Below the pieces are notes generated by a model. It searched no databases. It had not been told where the DNA came from and saw only the letters and a program-made list of their open reading frames with translations. 64,000 nucleotides of DNA, taken from Liquidambar formosana. Lineage: Eukaryota; Streptophyta; Magnoliopsida; Saxifragales; Altingiaceae. Below, piece by piece: positions 37,158-48,300 of this stretch. The stretch's first letter is position 1. The number at the start of each line of letters is the position of its first letter. The stretch is taken from contig CM077824.1 of the NCBI GenBank assembly GCA_039720395.1, positions 20,607,046-20,671,045 of the forward strand, given 5' to 3'. The translations under genes and the position numbers were made by a program.

Positions 37158-37478
37158 AAAGTATTGATATGTCACACAAAAATAGGCATCTAGACCACCG
37201 TCATCTAATCTAGGCATTTTACATAGGTTGATTCACCTGGATTCGTTGATTGACATTTAGATGCGTAACACATCATCCAATGAGCACTACAAATCCATGT
37301 TATTTAACACCTAGATTAAATCTATTGGATAACATCATCGATCTCCAGATCAAATCGTACTAGAATGATGTGTTGTGCATCCAAATGCCAAGCACGATGC
37401 TTTGCCAAGCACAGTGCTTGGTCAAGCAACAAATGCAAATTCGTTGATTCATGCTTTGATTGTCATCATGAGAAATGT
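37158..37478 (+). repeat. Repeat copy B of the 34874-35195 sequence
   Basis: Direct counterpart of copy A, sharing AAAAATAGGCATCT, CCGTCATCTAATCTA-GCATTTTACATAGG, CATCATCCAATGAGCACTAC and the final CAACAAATGCAAATTCGTTGATT. It has a deletion in the first hairpin arm. The two copies bracket the PIF/Harbinger-like element, and a further short direct repeat (GAAAGAAAACTAGAATT...) sits just outside that element on each side. Confidence 0.75.
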
Positions 37479-37546
37479 ACCTTTGCATCCTTTCAAAATT
37501 ATTGAATAACTAGCCTTGGTAAGTCATAAAGGAGAAACACTTTAAT

Positions 37547-38369
37547 AGGAATGGCAATGGGTGGGTTGGGGCCCGGTCCACCATATATCATCTCCGACCC
37601 TAACATTGAAATCGTATGTCCAAACCCGACCCTAAACCTGAGGGGGTAAAGAAACCAGGAACCATCCACGACTCTATGGCTTCCTAGGAAATTCATCCCC
37701 GCCCCGCCTAAACACAGCATCGATGGCGAGAGAAAGGAGAGAGATAGAGAGCTAAGAGACGGCGAGAGAAAGTAAAGACTGAGGAACCAACTCAACCAAG
37801 GCAGATCTGGTGTAGATCTGGCAGAGAGGAAGCGAGGAACCACGACGTTGACGGCGAGAGAGATCTGATGTAGATTTGGTGAGAGAAAGTGAGGAACCAC
37901 GACGTCGACGATGAGAGATGGCTAGAGAGAACTGGTGTAGATCTGGAGAGAGAAAGCGAGGAATCACGACGTCGAGGCAAGAGACAGCAGTGAATTGCCA
38001 CTGGTGAAGTGTGAGTGTGTAACGATTGCGTAAGGGAGGGAGAGAGTGACTGCGTGAGGGAGGGAGAGAAAGAGAGATCTGAGTGGAGTGCTGAGTGGGG
38101 CAACTAGGGTTTTTAGACTTAATGTTATAGGTGTTATATATATAAGGGTAAAATTATAAAACGACAAGCGGGGCGGGGCGGTTCTATAGATTGGTTCGAT
38201 TCTACAGGTCGGGGCTAGCAAATACTAAAACTGAACTGCACCTGATAAAAATTTTTTTAAAAAAAAACCCATACCCGAACTGAGAACAGAAAAAATTTAA
38301 AAAAACTTGCCCCTATGAGGGTGGGGCTGGGGCGGGGCCCCTATGGGGCGAGTCAAAATTGCCATCCCT
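37547..38369. mobile_element. Inverted-repeat element with 10-bp target duplication (Mutator-like)
   Basis: The ends AGGAATGGCAAT and ATTGCCATCCCT are inverted repeats with one mismatch. The decamer ACACTTTAAT occurs immediately before (37537-37546) and after (38370-38379). A 9-11 bp duplication fits a Mutator-type insertion, although the inverted ends are short. The inside is GC-richer than the neighbourhood and contains three or four imperfect units of about 70 bp (37755-37985), each with GAGGAA(C/T)CACGACGT and GTGTAGATCTGG. No transposase is encoded. The minus-strand frames in it are Ser/Leu-rich, have no domain, and arise from the repeated units. Confidence 0.7.
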
Positions 38370-38584
38370 ACACTTTAATAGTAAATGATTATTCTCAAGC
38401 TAATGCATGGTAGGGTAGTCTAGTGACATTGTACTCACTTGTTGAGTGATCTGGGATTCAAGCTCATGGAAAAAAATTGATATCCATTTATTGATATTAA
38501 GGGGTTAGGAAAAAGGGTAAAATTCTATCGATTATAATAATATATATATTGTTCACCGTAGCATATGCCATGTAGACCACATCA

Positions 38585-39030
38585 ATTAAGGAAATTTTGT
38601 GATACCTTGGAGCTACCGTATTTAAATAGTAAGTGGTCACATTTTGTGATAAATGGTTAAATTTTTTGTAACCAGCTCACATAAAGTAAATGTGACCACT
38701 TACCTTAAAATATCACTTGAGGTTACAAAAAAAATATAATTACTTACTACAAAATGTGACTAGATACAATATTTCATTTTTTGTATGGGTACCATAGAAA
38801 TTCCCCTTATATGGCATATGCACATTTGATATATCTTAAATATTTTAAATGAGAACTATATAAAAATGGATTGTGCCACAATTATTTGCTAGGAGAATAC
38901 TATGGTATCCATATAAAAAATGAAATAACTTATCCTGATCACATTTTTGTGGTAAGTAGTTACGTTACATTTTTTTTATAGGTCACTTACCAAAAAATGT
39001 GACAAGTTACCACAATATTATTCTTATAAT
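38585..39030. repeat. Two related small inverted-repeat elements
   Basis: The first (about 38588-38815) has AAGGAAATTT...GATACC near one end and the complementary GGTACCATAGAAATTCC near the other, with internal GTCACATTTTGTG/TACAAAATGTGAC pairing. The second (about 38888-39030) starts GGAGAATACTATGGTATCC and repeats the same internal motifs. Both lie within 750 bp upstream of the plus-strand TNL start. Confidence 0.5.
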
Positions 39031-39321
39031 TTTTTGTGATATGCAGGAAAATAATTAATTAGTAGTCATTGTTAGTTAAGTTAGTACTCATTTTCTAGAA
39101 AGTTAGTATCATTCTGCACTGAACTGTAATTATTTTCTCATAAGGTGATCAATCTAAACTTTCCCATTTCCGTAATTAAAATTACACTTTGATGAGTGCG
39201 TACCAAAATGTTACCCTTCGAAGATGATGGATCGCTGGTCTTCTCTCTTTGTAAACTTATAGACAGAATTGTTCTGAATTGGCTAATCCCTTCATCAATT
39301 TGATCTAGTTTCGTAAGTACC

Positions 39322-41081
39322 ATGGCTTCTAACAGTGACAGAGTAGAATCATCCACCCCGTCCTCTTCCCTTCCACCACAATTCTATCATGTTTTCTTGA
39401 GTTTCAGAGGCAAGGATACACGCAACAACTTCACGGACCACCTCTACTCTGCTTTGGTCCATCACGGGTTCGCCACCTTCAGAGATGACAACGAACTCGA
39501 GAGAGGAGAAGAAATCGGACCCGAACTGTTGAACTCAATCGAGCGGTCAAGGATTTCCGTTATCGTATTCTCAAGAAACTATGCCGATTCGCGATGGTGT
39601 CTTGATGAACTCCTCAAAATCCTGGAGTGCAAGAGAACCTTCAAACAGATCGTTCTGCCTGTCTTTTACAACGTCGATCCGTCCGACGTGTGGGCACAGA
39701 GGGGGAGTTTTGAAGAAGCATTTGCCAAGCATGAAGAGCGTTACAAGGGTAGTGGGATGGAAGGCAAGGTGGAGAGGTGGAGGGCTGCGCTGACAGAGGC
39801 TGCTAATTTGTCTGGATGTTACATACAAAATGTTGCCAACGGGTAATGGTTCGATCCCATTGTTATCTCTTCTGCTTATACTTCATTTTCATTGCTCATC
39901 TCAACCCCCAATTTCAACCACGTTGATTTTGCTTCCATCTTTTATTGTGGTTGAAATTGGTAGGCATGAGTCCAAGGTTATTGAGAAGATTGTGGAAGAC
40001 GTTTCGAAGAAACTAAATCTCCTTTGCTTAAATGTTGCCAACTACCCAGTTGGCATAGAGTCTCGTGTACAATGTGTAAATGGGTTGTTAGAGTTGAGGT
40101 CAGACGATGTTCGCATGGTTGGGATTTGGGGGATTGGTGGAATAGGCAAGACAACAATTGCCAAAGCTATGTATAACAAAGTGCGTCCCCAATTTAAAGG
40201 CAGCAGCTTCCTTGCGAATGTTAGAGACATTTCAAAGCAACCCAATGGTCTAGTTGATTTACAAGAACAGCTTCTTTCTGATATCATAATGACCGAAAAT
40301 CGATACATAAGAAATGTCGATCAAGGAGTTGAGGTCATAAAACAGATACTATGGTGTAGAAGAGTTCTTGTTGTTCTTGATGATGTGGATGATTTCGAAC
40401 AGTTAAATGCATTAGCCATAAGGCGTGATTGGTTTCATTCGGGAAGTAGAATTATAGTGACCACTAGAGATCAATCTTTGCTAAACCTGCTGGAAGTGGA
40501 TGAGGTGTATATGCCTAAATTATTGGATCATTATGAGTCTCTTCAACTCTTCAGTTGGCATGCCTTTAGAAAAGACCATCCGATAGAAGACTATGTGGAA
40601 CCAGCAAAAAAAGTAGTGAGTTATGCTGGAGGGATTCCATTAGTTCTTAAGGTTTTGGGATCTTTCTTGTTTGACAAAACCATGCCTCAATGGAAAAGCG
40701 CATTGGAGAAATTAGAAGTAATTCCCCATGATGATATTCAAGAAAAGCTTAGAATAAGCTTTGATTCATTAAGTGAGGAGCAGAAGGACTTATTCTTGGA
40801 TGTTGCTTGTTTCTTTGTTGGAATTGACCAAAATTATACAATCAAAATATTAGAACGCTATGACTTATTTCCAGAAATTGAACTTGCGGTTTTGTCTTGT
40901 CGATGTCTTGTAACAATTGAATTTGGCATGCTAATGATGCATGACATGCTTCGAGACATGGGTAGAGAAATTGTTTGCAGAGAACACCATGAAGAGCCTG
41001 GGAAACGCAGTAGATTGTGGTTTCATGAAGATGTCCTTGATGTGCTGACAAATTACAAGGTAAGATCCATATGCACAAAAA

Positions 41082-41119
<38 letters not shown>

Positions 41120-43422
41120 TATATTTAAATACCAATAAACATGTCCCTTTCTCTCCTAAAAATGTAGGATTACTAGTCCATTGTCAAACACCAATAATAA
41201 TAAAAATGATAAAAACAAAGCCGTAGGCATGTCCCCCATTATTGCATTTAAATATATAGATAATATGTATACTAGCTGTTGGGGTATACATGGTGAATGT
41301 GCAACGCATTTAGTGTGTGAGGCATATTGGGTTAATGTAAGAATGCATGATCATATAGTTTACAATTTTTTTTTTTGGCTTGTAAGCAATTGGCATATTG
41401 TTTCACAAAACATTGTGCTAAGTGGGCAATTGCATGCCATGCCTCCCTTAAATGTGCACTGCAAAGCACTCCTCCATGTGTCTGCAATTGAGGGTACGAG
41501 CCTATCTTTAGAAACATGGGTATCCTCTCCAGTATTATAAATTTAGAAAATGCTAAGGAGCCCAAAATTTTGCCCATCTAGATATCCCAACTTATGTGGC
41601 ACATATTATTTTTTAAATGAATTTTTTAATTGGTTGGCAAGATTATTATGTTAACTGCCACATCAGTTGGGCAAGCAAATATGGGAAACAAGGTGGCTAT
41701 ATAGCATTGCTTTATGAATTTTTCCTTATGTATGCTACCCTATTCTTATCAGGGAACAGAAGCAGTTGAAGGTCTCGTCTTAAACTTGCCTAGGTCAAAT
41801 GATGTACAAGTGAATGCACAAGCATTTGCAAAGATGAACAGACTGAGACTGCTGCAACTCAATTATCTACGTCTAGATGGAAGCTATGAAAATCTTTCCA
41901 AAAAGCTGAAATGGTTATGTTGGTTCGGGTTCCCTTTGAAGTCTATACCGTCCAACTTTTTTTTGGAGAAAGTGGTTGCCATTGACATGCGCTACAGCAG
42001 CCTGAAGCAAGTTTGGAAGGGAAGTAAGGTATGACACATTGATTTTACATCTTCCAACTTTGATTGTTGTACTGTATACCATGTGCAAATTAATTTTATT
42101 TTCTTTTTATATAATAACAGATTCTCAACAATTTGAAATTCCTTAATCTCGGTCATTCCTATTACCTAATTGAAACCCCAGACTTCTCAAATCTGAACAA
42201 TCTCGAAGTACTATTGCTTAACGATTGTATAAGGTTAGTTGAAGTTCACCAATCTATTGAATGTCTTGACAAACTTGTTGTCTTGAATCTGAGTAACTGC
42301 AAAAAACTTTGGAAGCTATCGCCAGGCATTCGTAAGTTGACATCTCTCCAAAATTTTTCTCTCTCTGGCTGCTCAAAATTGGAGAAGCTTCCGGGATTTG
42401 AAGGATCACCATCAAAATCATGGTTCTCAATCTTATCGTCTTGGGCATCAATAGTGAGAAATCCTTATTCAATCAGTCTTTCACCAACCTCCACACACGG
42501 ATTAATTTCCTTGAGACGATTGGAAATGGCAGACTGCAATTTGTCATATGTTCCCAATGAGCTTGGAAGTTTAATGTCATTAACATGGTTGGATCTCAGC
42601 AGAAACAAAAACCTTAGGGAGCTACCGCCAGGCATTTGGAAGTTGACTTCTCTCCAACGTCTTTCCCTCTTTGGCTGCTCAAAATTAGAAAAGTTGTTGG
42701 GATTCAAAGGATCAACATTGAAGTCACGGTTTTCACTCTTCTCGTCTCAGGCATTAGAAATGAGAAATTCTTATTGTTCTTCATCAGCCTCTACACAGGG
42801 ACTAATTTCCTTGAAAAGTTTATATTTGGAAGACTGCAATTTGTCATATATTCCTGATGAGCTTGGGAGTTCAATCTCATTAGAAACATTGGATCTCAGA
42901 GGAAACAAAAATCTTAGGGAGTTACCACTATGCATTTGGAAGTTGACATCGCTCCAAAATCTCTCTCTCTCTGGTTGCGCAAAATTAGAAAAGCTGCCAT
43001 TTTCAATCTTCTCCTCTCAGGCATCACCAGTGAGAAATCTTGATTCCATTAGTCTTCCACCAGCCTCTACGCAGGGATTAATTTTCTTTACAACCTTAGA
43101 TCTGGGATACTGCAATTTATCATGTATTCCCGATGAGCTTGGGAGTTTAATCTCATTAAAAGAACTGAATCTTGAAGGAAATAATTTGAGTACCCTACCA
43201 GCTTGCATCAGTCGTCTTTCTCGACTTTGGATACTCACTTTAAGTAACTGTATGAGGCTTCAATCACTCCCAGAGCTTCCAGTAAATTTAGCAGCGGTGG
43301 TTGCAAAGAATTGCACATCACTGGAAAGAATTTCAATTCAATCAGACTTTCAAGAATCGCCATTCTTGAGCTTTTCTGGTTGCCACTCTCTTAACATTGG
43401 AAGAAGTCTTCTCCAGAAAAAG

Positions 43423-43455
<33 letters not shown>

Positions 43456-44460
43456 GTATGTCTGTGTGTGTTGCGTTAATGGTTCTTATAACTCAAGATT
43501 TGATGGAACAGGAACACACAGCAGTTGGTGAATTTAGCATTGTATTTCCTGGGGTTGAGTTTCCTTACTATTTCAACTATCAGAATGTGGGTTCAGTTTT
43601 ATCTTTTGTTGTGTCACTACCTCCAAATTGGAAGATCCGAGGGTGGACTCTATGCGTTGTTATTGCAGGCCGCAAAGATGGAGAGGTTGATAACTCTGAT
43701 AATGAATCTGGTTGGCCTGTTGACTATAAAGTCAAAAATAAAACCAAGGGATTTGAAATTGAATATTGTTTAATATGTTTTGACTTTCCACCCTACCGTC
43801 AAGATCATCTGTGGCTCCACTATGTACCACAACCAGAAAAAGGACTCCAAATGGAAGACGGGGATGTAGTGGAGTATTCAGTATTTGAGAATCCTCCAGA
43901 TACTGGAAAAGCTGAAATCCAGGTGGAGAAGTGTGGGGTCAATTTGATTTACGAGGTTGACGGCGAGAAGGATTACCAATCCAGTGATCAAGCAATGATC
44001 CAATATGCCTCCCCTTCATATCAGGATGTCGTTCTTAATAAAGATGTTTCAGCAAATCAAGCAGTGGCTGACAATGGGGTAGTCCACCTTTCCTATCTGT
44101 TTCTTTATTATGCTTCTATGTATTTGTGTGTTGGCTCATTTTACTGTGTACCAAAATTTGAAACTGGTCATCAGATCATTTCAATCTCAAAACTGAAACA
44201 TTGATATATCTTTTAATGAGGCAAAGTATTAACTCTTTGGTAACCTCAAACCATCATCCTTGTTTCAGGGAAGAGAAAGCACAATGACACCAATTAGCCC
44301 GGTGGCTACAAGGGGAATGACAGGGAAGAGAAAGCGTGACCACAGCGACAAGTCCAGTGGCCACAAGAGGAAGAACCCTGGCCTTCTTCCATTCTTCAAC
44401 AACATTGCCACTGAAGTTGATGATAATGATAGGAATGACCATGGTGACAAGTCTGGCTGA
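39322..44460 (+). CDS. TIR-NB-ARC-LRR (TNL) immune receptor, six exons, intact
   Basis: Exons 39322-39842, 39964-41059, 41753-42028, 42121-43422, 43512-44078 and 44269-44460. All junctions are GT-AG, phases agree, and there is no internal stop; the product is 1317 residues. Exon 1 is the TIR domain (FLSFRGKDTRNNF; putative NADase Glu in WCLDEL, Glu96). Exon 2 is NB-ARC: P-loop GIGGIGKTT at about 230-238, kinase-2 VLVVLDD at about 308-314, GSRIIVTTRD, GIPLVLKVLG, FLDVACFF and MHD at 499-501. Exons 3-4 carry LRRs. Exon 5 is a C-JID/post-LRR domain (PGVEFPYYF, DHLWLHYVP, KCGVNLIYE). Exon 6 adds a basic tail. TNLs are intracellular receptors for pathogen effectors whose TIR domains signal through EDS1. 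The TIR opening is YHVFLSFRG rather than the usual YDVFLSFRG. Effector specificity cannot be told from sequence. Confidence 0.93.
41086..41115. repeat. (AT)n microsatellite in TNL intron 2
   Basis: About 15 AT units, 26 bp past the exon-2 donor of the plus-strand TNL. It is polymorphism-prone and too far from the splice site to alter it. Confidence 0.9.
43425..43453. repeat. (CT)n tract in TNL intron 4
   Basis: About 14 CT units starting immediately after the GTT of the exon-4 donor. The other two TNL copies carry (CT/GA)n and (CA/TG)n tracts at the same place, so a dinucleotide run next to this donor is an old feature of the family. Confidence 0.85.
44269..44460 (+). other. Last TNL exon encoding a bipartite basic (NLS-like) tail
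   Basis: This 192-bp exon adds 63 residues after the C-JID. It contains KRKR (about 1274-1277) and KRK (about 1287-1289) separated by nine residues, a classic bipartite nuclear-localisation pattern, then LLPFFNNI and an acidic Asp/Asn-rich end. The minus-strand paralogue encodes the same design (KRKR, then NRK, then FLPFFKYV). Many TNLs stop near the end of the C-JID. Nuclear entry matters for some TNLs, but location here is inferred only from motif form. Confidence 0.75.
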
Positions 44461-44469
44461 TAATGTGAG

Positions 44470-45361
44470 TTTTTACAGTTTGAAAATGTGGGTGAATTTT
44501 ATTATTATTATTATCTCTCTGGACCTTGTGACCTATTAGTACTCTGGTGAGGTTGTTTTGTGCAGGAAACAACATCCTGTTTTGTTGGTCTTTTGAGGTT
44601 TATCCCCGTGATGCAAAGCGGTGTTGTTTGGGTTTCATAAAAGGTGTGATCCCAATTCGTCCATGTTGCCTCTTCACGCAAGCCTGACTTGAGGAGATGT
44701 GGAGTGTCCCCTCCAAGGCTCCAACTCAGACCTGCTCCCTCCCATCTGTTGTCACTCTCTCTGCTCTTTTGTACTCATGCTGGTTTGGAATGTGATAATA
44801 ATTTTGAAACATCCCAAAAAGGAAAGGAGGCCAATAATTTAGGAATGGAGGGAGTATATTTTTTCAATTGAGTTCCAACCGTTAGCTACCGCTAGTAATG
44901 AGATCACAATTGCAGCCTTAGTTTTGACTCAATAATGGCATTTGATGGTGCTTTAGTGATTTCATTGCTTCTAGCCCTGATTGAAGTTGAATAGGGCTGG
45001 AATTTTCTTTTTTTGAAGGATCGATTCTTTTTGTTACATCAAATCGCAATGCTAGAAGTGTTTGATTCTTCATCTGGAGCGAATTGAAGGTTGTGTTTAG
45101 GATTTTCGGAACATACTTGATCAAGATTACATGTTTTCTGTTGTAATCTCATCATTGTTGAGTTCGATAGCTCCTTTCCTAGCTATGCCTTAGTTCGACA
45201 GCTGTTATTGTAGTTGACGACCCAACTTTGAGTGTCCATTTTGTTGTGTTGAAATTTGTTGAGGTTGAAAATGTTATTTTCTATTGTTCAACTCTTTTTG
45301 TAGAAGAGTCTCGTAATAGTGGTGATGATTTGGAGTGGTTCAGACAGTCGATTGAAGTGAT
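44470..45361. other. Downstream of the plus-strand TNL; no gene recognised
   Basis: Begins with (TTA)n at 44498-44515, matched by a TAATAA/GAA tract just beyond the stop of the minus-strand TNL, so the first part is probably shared 3' UTR. The rest has no recognisable domain up to the LINE insertion site. Confidence 0.45.
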
Positions 45362-45374
45362 AGGGTCTGTGTCC

Positions 45375-48300
45375 TAGAGATAGGAGTGAGTTTTGGGCTG
45401 AGCTTATTAGTCTTTATGGGTTGTGTAGTCCGAATTGGGTTTTGGGGGGACATTTCAATGTTATTAGGTCTATAGCTGAGAAGCTTGGAGTGGTTAGCGT
45501 TACTAGGAGTATGAGGGACTTTGATTATTTTATTAGAGAGTGCTCATTAAGGGACATTCCTTTGAATAACGCTAAGTTCACTTGATCCAATCAACAAGAT
45601 AATTTAGTGTGTAGCAGGCTAGATCGGTTCTTATTTTCTTTGGAGTGGGAGGAATTGTTTCCGCATGTGAGATAGGATGCTTTGCCGAGGGTAATTTCTG
45701 ATCATTATCCAATTGTGTTGAATACTGAATTGATTTCTTGGGATCTTTCTCCCTTTAGATTTGAGAATATGTGGTTGGAGCATCATCTATTTAGGAAGTG
45801 TTTTGAGGAATGGTGGAGGAGTTGTGATATTGTGGGGTGGGAAGGTTTTAAGTTCATGAGAAGGTTGAAGTTGATTAAACAATATATTAAAGTGTGGAAC
45901 AAAGAGGTTTTTGGTGACATTAGAGTGTTAAAAGACTCTATTTCAAAGAAAATTGAGGAGTTGGATCTCTTGGAGGGGGGGGGGGGGGGTATTATTTATG
46001 ATGTTCAACGCTCGGAAAGGAAGGAGTTAAGGGAGAATTTGAAGGAGATTATTTTTAAAGAGGAAATTTCATGGGCTCACAAAGCAAGAATTAAGTGGTT
46101 GAAAGAGGGGGATAGTAACACCAGATTTTTTCATAGGGTGGCCAAGGGGTAGTAGAAAGAAGAATATGATTATTAAGTTGGAAGTGGATGGGGTATTAGT
46201 AATAGATAAGGAAGATGAAGTTGTTAGTGAGATTTTCTGGTTTTTCTCTTCTCTTTATAGTTCTAGGGTGAGGGAGAGACCGGGTTTAGAAGGTTTGTTT
46301 TGGTCTCCTATTAGTGAATGTAGTGAATGTAGAGCAGAGAGATTGGAGAGACCTTTTGAGTTACAAGAAATAAAGGAGGCTGTTTTTGATTGTTGTAGGG
46401 ATAAGGCCCCTGGTCCAGATGGATTTACTACCATGGTTGTGTTTCAAGATTGTTGGGAAGTGGTTAAGGATGATCTTTTGAAGGTGTTTGTGGAATTTTT
46501 TGATAATGGGATGGTTAATGCGTGCACTAATGCTACATTTATTTGTTTAATCCGAAAGAAAAGTAAGTCTATTAAGATTAAGGATTTTAGGCCTATTATT
46601 TTAGTTTCATCCTTGTATAAGATTTTAGCAAAATTTTTGTCTATGAGATTGAGAGAGGTATTGTCTGACACTATTTCAGGGACTTAGTGTGCATTTGTGG
46701 AGGGGAGGCAGATTTTGGATTTGGCTTTGATAGCTAATGAAGCAGTGGAGGAGTATAGGTTAAAGAAAAAGGAAGGTTTATTGTTCAAGATTGATTTTGA
46801 GAAGGCATATGATCATGTGGATTGGGATTTTTTGGATTTTGTTTTACAGAAAAAGGGTTTTGGTGAGAAATGGAGGAAGTGGATTTATGGGTGTTTGTCT
46901 TTTGTTAATTTTTCGATGATTGTTAATGGAAAGCCAAGGGATACTTTCAAGGCATCTAGGGGTTTGAGAGAAGGGGATCCTTTATCTCCTTTTTTGTTCA
47001 CTTTAGTAGTTGATGTCTTGGGTAGACTTGTTGATAGGGCAAGAGAAGTAGGGTTGATAGAGGGCTATGAGGTTGGGAGAGATAGGGTTTCTATGTCTCA
47101 TTTGCAATTTGCAGATGACACTTTGTTTTTTTTTCTTTAGGGAATGAGATTAAGTTTTTAAACTTTCAAGTCATTTTGCAAGTTTTTGAGGTGGCGTCAG
47201 GGCTTAAAGTTAATATGGGCAAGAATGCCTTAGTGGGGATTAATTGTGAGGGTGCCAAAATCCAGAGGTTTGCTGAAAAAATTGGTTGTTATGTAGGTGA
47301 ATGGCCTTTTACTTATTTGGGATTGCCATTGTGGGGAAATTCGTATTCTGAGTCTTTTTAGAGTCTTGTTTTGGATAGAGTTAGGAAGAAGCTGGATGGG
47401 TGGAAGAAAGCTTTGATTTCTAAAGGTGGGAGGTTGGTTTTAGTTCAATTAGTCCTGTCTAGCATTCCCACTTATTATTTGTCTCTTTTTAGGTTTCCTG
47501 GTAAGGTGGCGTCTGTTTTAGAGAAGTTGATGAGGGACTTTTTATGGGAAGGGAGCGGGGAGGGTAAGAAGGATCATTTGGTTAAGTGGAAGGTTGTATC
47601 TAGGCCTAAGTCTCAGGGGCGCTTGGCTTTGGGAAATATTATGAAAAGGATTATTGCTTTATCTAGCAAATGGCTTTGGCAGTTTCCCCTTGAGGAAGTA
47701 TTATTGCTTTATGGCATGCTGTTATTAAGAGTAACTGTGGTGTGCTAGCTAATGGATGGGATGCTCAGCCAAGTTCTAGGATTTCGGCCAGGTGTCCTTG
47801 GAAGTTTATTTCACAGGGTTTGGCTGGTTTTTTGGAATTATCTTCATTGTCTGTGGGTAAAAGGGATAGGGTGCGTTTTTGGGAAGACCATTGGAGGGGT
47901 GATTCCCCATTTTGCTCTTTGTTTCCCCATTTGTATAGACTTTCTTTAACTCATAATAGCACTATATCTTCCACGGTTTCTTCAGATGTTCATTCTTATG
48001 GGTGGGATTTTAAATTTTTTCGGAATCTTAATGATAGGGAGATTTCAGAGCTTACATCTCTTTTTCTATTGTTGGAAGGTGTTGTTTTTAGTGAGGGGGT
48101 TCCGGATAGAAGGATTTGGATAGCTGATTCTTCTAGAGTCTTTTCTTGCAAATCTTATTTTGAAAAATTGATTGAGTGTCCTCTTTTTTCTTCCTTTTTC
48201 GCTTCTGCTTTTATTTGGAAAGCAAGTGTGCCCCTCAAAGTTAAGGTGTTTGTTTGGACGGTAGCTCTTAAGAGAGTTAATACTAATGATTTGTATCAGA

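Noticed and set aside
46444..46671. Minus-strand frames opposite the LINE RT (also 48066-48383)
   Set aside because: Shadows of the real plus-strand RT and zf-RVT coding sequence.
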